From Chryseosolibacter sp039917935 (GTDB lineage: Bacteria > Bacteroidota > Bacteroidia > Cytophagales > Cyclobacteriaceae), in assembly GCA_039917935.1 (NCBI GenBank), contig JBDSIM010000163.1, positions 1 through 10,046 of the forward strand: DNA of 10,046 nucleotides. Direction: 5' to 3'. The translations under genes and the position numbers were made by a program. This document shows, piece after piece, positions 1 through 7,039 of this stretch. The notes under the pieces are model-generated. The model saw nothing but the letters and a program-made list of their open reading frames with translations. It was not told the origin of the DNA and searched no databases. Position 1 is the first letter of the stretch. Each line of letters opens with the position of its first letter.

Positions 1-1
1 C

Positions 2-106
2 TACGGCGATCCTAAAAAAGATTTGAATGCAGGCTGCGCTATCCGTCAGCGGGTTTTGAGCCTGTTTGAACGTAAAATGTTAGCCCTCCGACATAAGATC
101 AATTAA
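2..106 (+). CDS. 3' end of an unidentified gene (C-terminal 34 residues)
   Basis: An open frame runs in from the left edge and stops at a TAA at 104-106. The visible tail begins YGDPKKDLNAG and ends LRHKIN; it is rich in Lys and Arg, with no hydrophobic segment and no motif I can assign. The stretch DPKKDLN followed by an amphipathic region faintly recalls the C-terminal domain of small mechanosensitive channels, but the closing Pro-Phe-Pro-Gln seen in many of those is absent, so I do not name it. The gene would be co-directional with the downstream amidase, 75 bp away. The frame is also supported because it is open from the window edge and the stop is followed by non-coding-looking AT-rich DNA. 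No function is proposed. Confidence 0.45.
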   Translation, partial: YGDPKKDLNAGCAIRQRVLSLFERKMLALRHKIN

Positions 107-148
107 TATTTTCCTTAGACTTTTTGCCTCGAATGGCGTTTCTTTGCA

Positions 149-166
149 TCCCGATAATTATCGGGA
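149..166. repeat. perfect 18-bp palindrome in intergenic gap
   Basis: The 18 bases TCCCGATAATTATCGGGA equal their own reverse complement. The palindrome sits between the stop of the upstream partial gene and the ATG of the amidase gene, 15 bp before that ATG. It carries an in-frame TAA (155-157) for the amidase frame, so it lies outside the coding region and helps fix the start. From memory, palindromes with a CCCGAT...ATCGGG frame recur in intergenic DNA of many Bacteroidota; that is recollection and not checked here. As RNA it would be a loop-less perfect stem and is more plausible as a dispersed repeat or protein-binding site than as a classic terminator, since no T-run follows. Confidence 0.7.
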
Positions 167-181
167 AAACCACTAAGGCAT

Positions 182-1015
182 ATGCAGGACTTGAAAATCA
201 CCCTTATACAATCCGATCTCCATTGGGAAGATACAGAGGCCAATCTGGCGATGTTCGAAGAAAAAATCTGGCAGATCGGAAGTACCACAGATGTCATTGT
301 ATTACCTGAAATGTTTACCACCGGATTCACGATGGCCGCGCCTAAATTGGCGGAGCATATGAATATGCGCACCTTCAAGTGGATGAAGCAAATGGCAGAT
401 CAGACCGGAGCTTTGATACTCGGAAGCTACATTGTCACAGTTCACGGCCGCCATTTTAACAGACTTTTATGGATGGAACCTGGAGGTCATTTTAAAACTT
501 ACGATAAACGCCATCTTTTCCGAATGGCGAACGAGCATAAAATTTTTGCACCGGGAGAAAGTTTGTTGATTGCCCCCTGGAAGGGGTGGAAAATTTGTCC
601 TTTGATTTGTTACGACTTGCGCTTTCCTGTGTGGAGTCGCAATACATGGGACATACACACGAAAAAATTATCTTATGATGTCCTCCTATATGTAGCCAAC
701 TGGCCAACGGCACGGATAGACGCATGGAATACGCTGCTCAAGGCAAGGGCGATAGAAAACTTAAGCTATGTCGTAGGGGTAAATCGGATAGGCCAGGATG
801 GAAATGGAATTGAATACAATGGGAATTCAGCGATCATCAGTCCGAAAGGAGAATCTATTTATTCCAATGAAGGAACTGAATCAATGCGAACCATTGAGCT
901 AAGTTCCAACGCACTGGAAGCTTTCCGCGATCGCTTTCCTGCTTACCAGGATGCTGATCAGTTCGATATAGAGTTCGAGCAATTTGAGGAAAGTGATCAT
1001 TTCACCGGAAAATAG
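182..1015 (+). CDS. nitrilase-superfamily amidohydrolase, YafV/omega-amidase type
   Basis: The 277-residue product has the full catalytic set of the nitrilase superfamily: Glu43 in LPEMF, Lys109 in YDKRHLF and Cys143 in ICYDLRFPVW, in the expected order. The ICYDLRFP context and the LPEMFTTGF motif resemble E. coli YafV and eukaryotic omega-amidase, which hydrolyse the terminal amide of alpha-ketoglutaramate or alpha-ketosuccinamate to salvage the carbon skeleton after glutamine or asparagine transamination. It should be cytosolic; no signal peptide or membrane segment is seen. The protein is slightly longer than the roughly 256-residue E. coli enzyme because of an acidic C-terminal tail (about residues 257-277). 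The start is the first ATG after an in-frame stop at 155-157; a weak AAGG lies 3 bp upstream. The family is confident; the exact substrate is inferred. Confidence 0.9.
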   Translation: MQDLKITLIQSDLHWEDTEANLAMFEEKIWQIGSTTDVIVLPEMFTTGFTMAAPKLAEHMNMRTFKWMKQMADQTGALILGSYIVTVHGRHFNRLLWMEPGGHFKTYDKRHLFRMANEHKIFAPGESLLIAPWKGWKICPLICYDLRFPVWSRNTWDIHTKKLSYDVLLYVANWPTARIDAWNTLLKARAIENLSYVVGVNRIGQDGNGIEYNGNSAIISPKGESIYSNEGTESMRTIELSSNALEAFRDRFPAYQDADQFDIEFEQFEESDHFTGK

Positions 1016-1032
1016 TTAACCGCTATTTTCGG
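1005..1032 (+). terminator. weak terminator-like hairpin at the end of the amidase gene
   Basis: The end of the amidase gene, CCGGAAAATAG (1005-1015), pairs with CTATTTTCGG (1023-1032) through a 10-bp stem with one bulged G, leaving a 7-base loop. A T-rich run (1051-1057) follows, but about 18 bases beyond the stem, which is far for a canonical intrinsic terminator, and the stem is AT-rich. It could reduce read-through into purH, or be a chance structure. No folding energy was computed. Confidence 0.25.
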
Positions 1033-1062
1033 CTTACCGGCTCAATAAAATTTTTTTCCATA

Positions 1063-2589
1063 ATGTCCACGCTTAAAATCAAACGCGCTTTAATTTCTGT
1101 TTATAATAAAGATAACCTTGCGCCTGTCATTCATGAATTGGCCAAAGCAGGCGTTGAATTTATTTCCACGGGCGGAACGCAGGGGTTCATTGAAAACCTC
1201 GGTTATACGGTAACCGCTGTTGAAAAACTCACCGGATATCCCTCCATTTTCGGTGGCCGGGTAAAGACCCTCCACCCGGCGGTATTTGGCGGCATACTGT
1301 ATAGGCGGGATGATGCTGGTGACATCAAACAATCGGAAGCTTATGAAATCGAAGCGATCGACCTGGTGATCGTTGATCTTTATCCGTTTGAGGAGACAGT
1401 AGCAAGCGGTGGAAATGACGCAGAGATTATCGAAAAAATTGACATCGGGGGAATTTCCTTAATCAGGGCAGCGGCAAAAAATCATCAGGATGTACTCATT
1501 GTCTCCTCGCGGAATCAATACGAGATTCTCCTAAGATTATTAACCTCAGAGGATTGTTCCTCAAAACCAGAGGAGCGAAAACATTTTGCCGCGCTTGCTT
1601 TCGATGTAACATCCCACTACGATTCTGCCATATTCTCGTATTTCAATACAAGTGCAACCATTCCCTCCTTTAAGAAAAGCATCCAACAGGGACGAAACCT
1701 TCGTTATGGTGAGAATCCTCACCAGCAAGGTAAATTTTTTGGCAACCTGGAAGGTTTGTTAGAGCAACTCAATGGGAAAGAACTTTCATACAATAATCTG
1801 GTGGATATCGATGCCGCATTAAACCTGCTGAAAGAGTTTGACGGAGAAACAGCGTTTGTTATCATCAAACATACCAATGCTTGTGGTGTTGCGACGGCAG
1901 CTAATACCAGGGAAGCCTACCTGAAAGCGCTTCAGGCGGATACCATTTCAGCTTTCGGAGGTGTTCTGGCCTGCAATCAACCCATCGACGTGGTCTCAGC
2001 CGAGGAGATTAACAAGTTGTTTTTTGAAATTCTCATTGCTCCCGGTTATGAACCAAAGGCACTGGCGCTATTGAAATCGAGAAAGAACAGGATGTTGTTA
2101 ATGCAAAAGGTTGATTTATCCGAAAAGAAACAATTTAAAAGCCTGTTAAACGGCGTAATCGAACAGGACCTTGATTTAATAACCGACTCTCGTAGCGATT
2201 TAAAGGTAATGACAAAACGTTCACCTACGGAAAGCGAAACCGACGCTTTGCTTTTTGCCAGCAAAATCTGCAAGCATACAAAATCAAATACCATAATTCT
2301 GGCCGTCAATGGCCAGCTTGTAGCCAGTGGCGTTGGCCAGACATCCCGGGTTGATGCGCTTCGTCAGGCCATCGAAAAGGCAGCAAGTTTTGGATTTAAT
2401 CTAGAGGGCAGTGTCATGGCTTCCGACGCTTTCTTTCCCTTTCCGGATTGTGTTGAGATTGCTCACCGACATAACATCGATGCCATTATCCAGCCTGGTG
2501 GTTCCGTAAAAGATCAGGAATCCGTCGATTACTGTAATGCCCATAATATGGCGATGGTGTTTACCGGAATCAGGCATTTTAAACACTAA
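1063..2589 (+). CDS. purH: bifunctional AICAR formyltransferase / IMP cyclohydrolase
   Basis: PurH makes the last two steps of de novo purine synthesis: transfer of a formyl group from 10-formyl-tetrahydrofolate to AICAR, then ring closure to IMP. The 508-residue length suits the family (E. coli about 529). The N-terminal MGS-like cyclohydrolase domain (about 1-195) shows STGGTQ (35-40), GGRVKTLHP (64-72), DLYPFE (105-110) and IGGISLIRAAAKN (128-140). The transformylase domain (about 200-508) shows RYGENPHQ (214-221), LSYNNLVDIDAA (241-252), the catalytic Lys269-His270 in IIKHTNACG, SAFGG (296-300), GQTSRVDA (425-432), SDAFFPF (454-460) and the ending TGIRHFKH. The enzyme is cytosolic. The ATG at 1063 gives the expected N-terminus; no Shine-Dalgarno sequence precedes it, as is common in Bacteroidota. 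It lies 213 bp ahead of the mre cluster on the same strand. Confidence 0.98.
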   Translation: MSTLKIKRALISVYNKDNLAPVIHELAKAGVEFISTGGTQGFIENLGYTVTAVEKLTGYPSIFGGRVKTLHPAVFGGILYRRDDAGDIKQSEAYEIEAIDLVIVDLYPFEETVASGGNDAEIIEKIDIGGISLIRAAAKNHQDVLIVSSRNQYEILLRLLTSEDCSSKPEERKHFAALAFDVTSHYDSAIFSYFNTSATIPSFKKSIQQGRNLRYGENPHQQGKFFGNLEGLLEQLNGKELSYNNLVDIDAALNLLKEFDGETAFVIIKHTNACGVATAANTREAYLKALQADTISAFGGVLACNQPIDVVSAEEINKLFFEILIAPGYEPKALALLKSRKNRMLLMQKVDLSEKKQFKSLLNGVIEQDLDLITDSRSDLKVMTKRSPTESETDALLFASKICKHTKSNTIILAVNGQLVASGVGQTSRVDALRQAIEKAASFGFNLEGSVMASDAFFPFPDCVEIAHRHNIDAIIQPGGSVKDQESVDYCNAHNMAMVFTGIRHFKH

Positions 2590-2647
2590 ATGATCTTTTT
2601 TCACAATCAATCAAAGGCCGATTTATGGCGTTTCAGGTCGCCGGGTA

Positions 2648-2680
2648 GCAGGTAGAACGCTTCCGCTAAACCTGCGTTCT
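2648..2680 (+). other. interlocking inverted repeats in the purH-mreB gap
   Basis: Two perfect inverted repeats are interleaved here: GCAGGT (2648-2653) with ACCTGC (2670-2675), and AGAACGC (2654-2660) with GCGTTCT (2674-2680). The right arms overlap by two bases, so the two stems are either alternative hairpins or, with trimming, a small pseudoknot. The outer-right arm runs into TTTAT, so the second stem could act as a weak purH terminator. The rest of the 213-bp gap (2590-2802) shows no convincing open reading frame and no exact TAnnTTTG promoter motif, although the mreB promoter would be expected in it. Confidence 0.4.
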
Positions 2681-2802
2681 TTATAACGACAGGATACACA
2701 CCCTCTGTAAGTTTTTTCGCGGTATTATACTGCTGAAACGAAGCAATATTTATGTAATTTCGGCCCATCAATTTTTAAACTCACTTTTAGCCTCCTTACC
2801 CA

Positions 2803-3828
2803 ATGGGATTTTTTGACTTCTTCACTAGTGACATTGCAATCGACCTTGGTACAGCAAACACCCTGATTATCTATCGGGATAAGATTGTGGTAGACGAACC
2901 GTCCATTATCGCCATTGATAAGGCGGCGAATAAGGTGCTTGCCATTGGTCGCGAAGCCATGCAAATGCATGAGAAAACACACGAGCATATCAAAACCATA
3001 CGCCCATTGAAGGAGGGAGTTATTGCCGACTTTCAGGCAGCAGAGATGATGATCCGGGGTTTGATCAAGATGATTGATACCGGTAAGCGGATGTTTCCAC
3101 CATCTTACCGGATGGTTATCTGCATTCCATCTGGCATTACGGAAGTAGAAAAACGCGCGGTGCGCGACTCGGCAGAACATGCAGGGGCAAAAGAAGTTTA
3201 CATGATTTACGAACCTATCGCTGCGGCCATTGGAACCGGCATTGATATAGAAATGCCTGTTGGCAATATGATCGTCGACATTGGGGGTGGTACTACGGAC
3301 ATTGCCGTGATCGCACTTTCCGGTATTGTATGCGATCAGTCTATCCGTGTGGCGGGCGACACGTTTAACCGCGACATTCTGGATTATATGCGCCGACAGC
3401 ACAACCTTCTGATCGGTGAACGCTCGGCAGAAAAAGTAAAAATTGAAGTCGGTTCAGCGCTAACTGAACTGGACGATGGACCTGAGGATTATGAAATCCG
3501 AGGCCGCGACCTCATGACGGGAATTCCCAAGACCATAAAAATTTCTTACTCAGAAGTAGCTTTTGCCTTGGACAAGTCGGTTTCGAAACTTGAAGAAGCG
3601 GTGTTAAAAGCCCTTGAGACCTCACCACCGGAATTATCCGCCGATATATATGAACGTGGCATTTACCTCACCGGAGGGGGTGCATTGTTGCGCGGACTAG
3701 ACAAGCGTTTAGCTTTAAAAACCAAATTACCTATTCACGTTGCGGAAGATCCGTTAAAAGCGGTTGTAAGAGGTACTGGAGCAGCCTTAAAAAATATTGA
3801 AAAATTCAGGGCGGTTTTGATGACTTAA
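2803..3828 (+). CDS. mreB: rod shape-determining actin homologue MreB
   Basis: MreB polymerises with ATP into membrane-bound antiparallel filaments that orient the elongation machinery and set cell width. The 341-residue product has the family's usual length and all actin-fold motifs: phosphate-1 loop DLGTANT (14-20), IPSGITEVEKRA (108-119), the Glu137 of YEPIAAAIGTG implicated in hydrolysis, phosphate-2 loop VDIGGGTTDIAV (158-169), and adenosine motif LTGGGALLRGL (289-299). The N-terminus MGFFDFF is hydrophobic enough to be the short membrane-inserting element. The ATG at 2803 places DIAIDLGTANT at its normal distance from the start. It is the first gene of the shape cluster, with mreC beginning 3 bp after its stop. 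No usable Shine-Dalgarno is seen upstream. Confidence 0.98.
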   Translation: MGFFDFFTSDIAIDLGTANTLIIYRDKIVVDEPSIIAIDKAANKVLAIGREAMQMHEKTHEHIKTIRPLKEGVIADFQAAEMMIRGLIKMIDTGKRMFPPSYRMVICIPSGITEVEKRAVRDSAEHAGAKEVYMIYEPIAAAIGTGIDIEMPVGNMIVDIGGGTTDIAVIALSGIVCDQSIRVAGDTFNRDILDYMRRQHNLLIGERSAEKVKIEVGSALTELDDGPEDYEIRGRDLMTGIPKTIKISYSEVAFALDKSVSKLEEAVLKALETSPPELSADIYERGIYLTGGGALLRGLDKRLALKTKLPIHVAEDPLKAVVRGTGAALKNIEKFRAVLMT

Positions 3829-3831
3829 GGC

Positions 3832-4671
3832 ATGCAGCGGCTCTTTTTATTTTTTTACCAATACCGGGCCTTTTTTACATTTTTGATTTTAGAATTCATC
3901 TGCGCATGGCTCCTGGTAGGAAACAATCCGTATCAGGGTGCGCGTTTTTTCAATTCCTCAAATGGCCTTGTGGCCGGCCTCAACAATGTATCGCAGGGGG
4001 TTCGGGAATATTTCCTGCTTCGTCAAATCAATAGTACCCTTGCCGAAGAGAATGCGTTCTTGAGAAGTAAATTTGAAGAGCTGAATCAAATTCAGTATGT
4101 AACCTCGAAACACATCATTGCTGATTCAGCCGTTGTCAAACAATTTGATTTTGTAAGTGCTAAGGTTGTGAGTAATACAGTGAACAGGTTCACTAATTTC
4201 ATGACTATCAACAAAGGCAAAGATGATGGCATTGCGTCAGGAATGGCAGTGATCAGTTCATTGGGCGCCATTGGCAAAGTGCGTACTGTTTCCCAAAATT
4301 ATAGCGTAGTTACTTCTATTCTCCACATTGATGTCCAGGTCTCTGCACTGCTTAAACGCTCAGGGCACTTCGGGACAATACAATGGGATGGCAATAACCC
4401 CGAGATAGTTAAACTGAAATATATCCCCCGCCATGTTGAAGTGTCAAAAGGTGATTCGGTATTAACCTCAGGGTACAATGCTATTTTTCCTGAAGGGGTA
4501 ATGGTCGGCTTGGTAGAAGAAGTTATTTTATCAGACGAGCTATTCTACGATCTGAAAGTAAAATTGTCGCAGGATTTCAGAAAGTTATCTTACGTAGAGG
4601 TAGTGAGAAATTCAATGAAGCACGAACTGGACTCTTTGGAGCAACCCTTTCAGGAGGAGGTTAACAAATGA
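3832..4671 (+). CDS. mreC: rod shape-determining protein MreC
   Basis: MreC is a bitopic inner-membrane protein whose periplasmic part binds and activates PBP2 and links it to MreB. The 279-residue product shows a short basic N-terminus, one membrane helix (about 13-30, FFTFLILEFICAWLLVG), a probable coiled coil (about 60-90, with LRQINSTLAEENAFLRSKFEEL-like heptads) and the two-lobed beta domain (about 100-260). Family motifs are NFMTINKGKDDGIASGMAV (122-140) and GDSVLTSGYNAIFPEGVMVG (207-226). The ATG at 3832 follows the mreB stop by 3 bp, and its stop overlaps the mreD start (ATGA), which implies tight cotranscription and translational coupling. The C-terminal 15 or so residues are acidic and probably disordered. 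Confidence 0.95.
   Translation: MQRLFLFFYQYRAFFTFLILEFICAWLLVGNNPYQGARFFNSSNGLVAGLNNVSQGVREYFLLRQINSTLAEENAFLRSKFEELNQIQYVTSKHIIADSAVVKQFDFVSAKVVSNTVNRFTNFMTINKGKDDGIASGMAVISSLGAIGKVRTVSQNYSVVTSILHIDVQVSALLKRSGHFGTIQWDGNNPEIVKLKYIPRHVEVSKGDSVLTSGYNAIFPEGVMVGLVEEVILSDELFYDLKVKLSQDFRKLSYVEVVRNSMKHELDSLEQPFQEEVNK
4652..4660 (+). promoter_or_regulatory. strong Shine-Dalgarno for mreD inside the end of mreC
   Basis: AGGAGGAGG lies 7 bp before the mreD ATG and is fully complementary to the usual 16S tail. It stands out because the other starts in the window have weak or no such sequence. It also encodes Glu-Glu-Val near the MreC C-terminus, so chance codon choice cannot be excluded. Confidence 0.5.
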
Positions 4672-5183
4672 GCCGCATTAACATTATCCAGGTCATTTCA
4701 TTTTTTATATATGTACTATATCAGGTTTTAATACTCAAGAATATTGTACTTTTTGATACCGCGTTTTGTTTTCTTTATGTGGCGTACTTGTTCTTTTTAC
4801 CTGTCGAGTCAAATCCGCTTTTTTTGATGTTCGCCGGTTTCCTAATGGGATTTACGATTGATATCTTTTATGATAGCCTTGGGCTTCACGCATTTTCTTG
4901 CGTGCTCGTCATGTATGTTCGGAATTTTTGGTTGAGCTCAATAACCCCTCAGGGCGGTTACGATAGCAGCGCAACGCCTTCCATTGGGGTCCACGGTATG
5001 CAATGGTTTTTGGTATATACCTTCCCTCTGGTATTTTTACATCATTCTGTACTTTTTTTTATGGAAGCAGGTGGAGTCGGTATGTTTTGGTTTACCCTAT
5101 GGAAAGTAATTACCAGTACCCTTTTTACGACGATGGTAACCGTAATCGTTCAATTTTTATTTCCGAGCGGAAGGTACCGGTAG
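4668..5183 (+). CDS. mreD: rod shape-determining membrane protein MreD
   Basis: MreD is a small polytopic inner-membrane partner of MreC that modulates PBP2 activation in the elongasome. The 171-residue protein is of typical length and almost wholly hydrophobic, with about five membrane segments (about 8-26, 31-46, 50-66, 74-90 and 112-132, plus a last one near 145-165). The motif GFTIDIFYDSLGLHAFS (61-77) is the most recognisable part and matches the conserved Asp-containing MreD signature. The start overlaps the mreC stop by 4 bp and is preceded by a strong Shine-Dalgarno sequence. The identification rests on topology, position between mreC and mrdA, and that motif, since MreD proteins diverge quickly. 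Confidence 0.92.
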   Translation: MSRINIIQVISFFIYVLYQVLILKNIVLFDTAFCFLYVAYLFFLPVESNPLFLMFAGFLMGFTIDIFYDSLGLHAFSCVLVMYVRNFWLSSITPQGGYDSSATPSIGVHGMQWFLVYTFPLVFLHHSVLFFMEAGGVGMFWFTLWKVITSTLFTTMVTVIVQFLFPSGRYR

Positions 5184-5224
5184 GTTACTTGAATGCAGAA
5201 AACTGCTTAATATGAAATGATCCA

Positions 5225-7039
5225 ATGAACGAGGGGAGAAGAGAAATTATACAGATAGCCTTTGTTGCTGTGGCAATAATTTTCCTGATAAAACTTTTTT
5301 TTATTCAGGTGATTGACCGGCGATATGCGGAGTTGGCAAACAGCAATGCCATCCTAAAGGAAATTGAACCTCCCGTTCGCGGGCTGATTAAAGACCGTAA
5401 TGGAAAGTTGCTCGTCTTTAACACCCCTGAATTTGATCTCGAGATAATTCGAAAAGAAGTAAAGACCCTTGATTCAGCAAAATTCTGTGAGGTCTTCGAA
5501 ATGACCATTGAGGATCTCCGGAAAAATTTCAAAGAACTAAGAGCCAAGCGCGAATATTCACCGGTTAAGCCTACCATCTTTATAAAGCAATTATCCAATC
5601 TGGATTTTGCCAAAATCCAGGATAGGATTGATGAGTTCAAGGGGTTCTATATTAAACCCAGGAGTACGCGTGCGTATACCTCACAATCCATGGCCAATGC
5701 CCTGGGATACGTGAGTGAAATATCAAAAGATAAACTTGCCAGTGACAAAGAAAAAATTTACAGGCAGGGAGATGAAATCGGTCAGAGTGGAATTGAAGCC
5801 TACTATGAAAAATACCTTCGCGGAAAAGGGGGAGTGCGGTATTGGTTAAGAAATGTCGACGGCATTGTGAAAGGGCCGTTCGATGAGGGCAGAAATGATA
5901 CACTATCTGTTCCAGGTCAGGACTTAATCAGCACGGTCGATATTGACCTTCAAGAGTATGGCGAGTTTCTGATGAAAGGAAAAGCGGGAAGCATTATCGC
6001 CATTGAACCTGCAACAGGAGAAATACTTTCAATGATTTCCGGACCATCCTATGATCCCATCATGCTAACCGGAAGAAATTACAGCGAGAATTTTGTTCTG
6101 ATCAGTTCCGATACAAATAAACCATTATTTAACAGGCCCCTGATGGCGCAATACCGTCCCGGTTCTATTTTTAAAATTGCGCAGGCAATGGTAGCGTTGC
6201 AGGAAGGCGTCATTTCTCCGGATACCCGGTTCAAATGCGATCGTTCAATTATTGGTTGTCACGGTCCTCATTCAAATGAAGATTTGCGGGGTGCGATCAC
6301 ACACTCCTGTAATCCTTATTTTCATCAGGCACTGAGACGGATGTTGAATCAGGGAAAATCCAATAGTCCATTTGATGATACACGCATCGGGTTGGATCAA
6401 TGGACGCGCCATATTTCAAGTTTCGGGTTTGGCACTCCGTTGGGAATAGATTTACCAAATGAAAAAGGAGGGCTTGTCCCAAGTAGTGCATACTATGACC
6501 GCGCCTACGGCGGACGACCGTGGAAGTTTTCCAACATTTATTCCATAGCCATTGGAGAAGGGGAGAATCTGGTAGTTCCTTTGCAAATGGCGAATTTTGC
6601 TGCGACGATTGCCAACAAAGGGCATTACATAGCCCCTCACCTCATCAAAGCGATTGGCGATAGCCTGAAACCATTGCCTCAGTTTAAGCAAAGGCATTAC
6701 ACGACCATCGATGCCGCCAACTTTCAAATTGCGGCGGATGCGATGCAACGGGTTGTCGAATCGGGAACAGGTCAATACCGTGCGAAACTAGACTCCGTTA
6801 TTGTCTGTGGCAAAACCGGTTCCGTTCAAAATGAGCCCAGGCCAGACCATTCAGTTTTTATCGCGTTTGCACCAAAGGAAAATCCTAAGATTGCTATTTC
6901 AGTATACGTTGAATTCTCCGGCCAGGGAGCGAGGGCCGCGGCGTCTATCGCCAGTTTAATGATTGAAAAGTATTTGTTTGGCACAACTAAACGGCCGCAG
7001 GTTGAGGCCTATGTTTTAAAGGGGGACTTTTTAGATTGA
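5225..7039 (+). CDS. mrdA: penicillin-binding protein 2, elongasome D,D-transpeptidase
   Basis: PBP2 cross-links new peptidoglycan strands during elongation, working with the polymerase RodA. The 604-residue class B PBP has one N-terminal membrane anchor (about 10-30), a pedestal domain beginning with the conserved RGLIKDRNG (52-60) and containing GQSGIEAYYEKYLRG (186-200), and a transpeptidase domain (about 235-590). Active-site motifs are intact: nucleophile Ser314 and Lys317 in RPGSIFK, Ser361-Cys-Asn363 as the SxN motif, and Lys530-Thr-Gly-Ser. Cys338, Cys345, His346, His349 and Cys362 cluster near the active site and may bind a metal. The ATG at 5225 lies 41 bp after mreD with no clear Shine-Dalgarno; upstream in-frame starts would shift the anchor. 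Its stop overlaps the rodA start. The enzyme acts on the periplasmic face and is the expected mecillinam target. Confidence 0.97.
   Translation: MNEGRREIIQIAFVAVAIIFLIKLFFIQVIDRRYAELANSNAILKEIEPPVRGLIKDRNGKLLVFNTPEFDLEIIRKEVKTLDSAKFCEVFEMTIEDLRKNFKELRAKREYSPVKPTIFIKQLSNLDFAKIQDRIDEFKGFYIKPRSTRAYTSQSMANALGYVSEISKDKLASDKEKIYRQGDEIGQSGIEAYYEKYLRGKGGVRYWLRNVDGIVKGPFDEGRNDTLSVPGQDLISTVDIDLQEYGEFLMKGKAGSIIAIEPATGEILSMISGPSYDPIMLTGRNYSENFVLISSDTNKPLFNRPLMAQYRPGSIFKIAQAMVALQEGVISPDTRFKCDRSIIGCHGPHSNEDLRGAITHSCNPYFHQALRRMLNQGKSNSPFDDTRIGLDQWTRHISSFGFGTPLGIDLPNEKGGLVPSSAYYDRAYGGRPWKFSNIYSIAIGEGENLVVPLQMANFAATIANKGHYIAPHLIKAIGDSLKPLPQFKQRHYTTIDAANFQIAADAMQRVVESGTGQYRAKLDSVIVCGKTGSVQNEPRPDHSVFIAFAPKENPKIAISVYVEFSGQGARAAASIASLMIEKYLFGTTKRPQVEAYVLKGDFLD

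Noticed and set aside
2791..2797. CCTCCTT just before the mreB ATG, identical to the 16S anti-Shine-Dalgarno
   Set aside because: It has the wrong polarity to bind the ribosome and is short enough to be chance; no mechanism is evident.
2725..3402. A 225-codon open frame on the reverse strand opposite the first part of mreB
   Set aside because: It is the antisense shadow of a clearly identified mreB; its translation is rich in His, Cys and Asn with no recognisable motif, and it would begin inside a conserved coding region.
5195..5206. GCAG-AAAA-CTGC mini hairpin in the mreD-mrdA gap
   Set aside because: A 4-bp stem is expected by chance and would be too unstable to act as a terminator or attenuator.
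5003..5215. A 70-codon forward frame overlapping the end of mreD
   Set aside because: It is an alternative frame within the mreD coding region, and its product shows no family resemblance.
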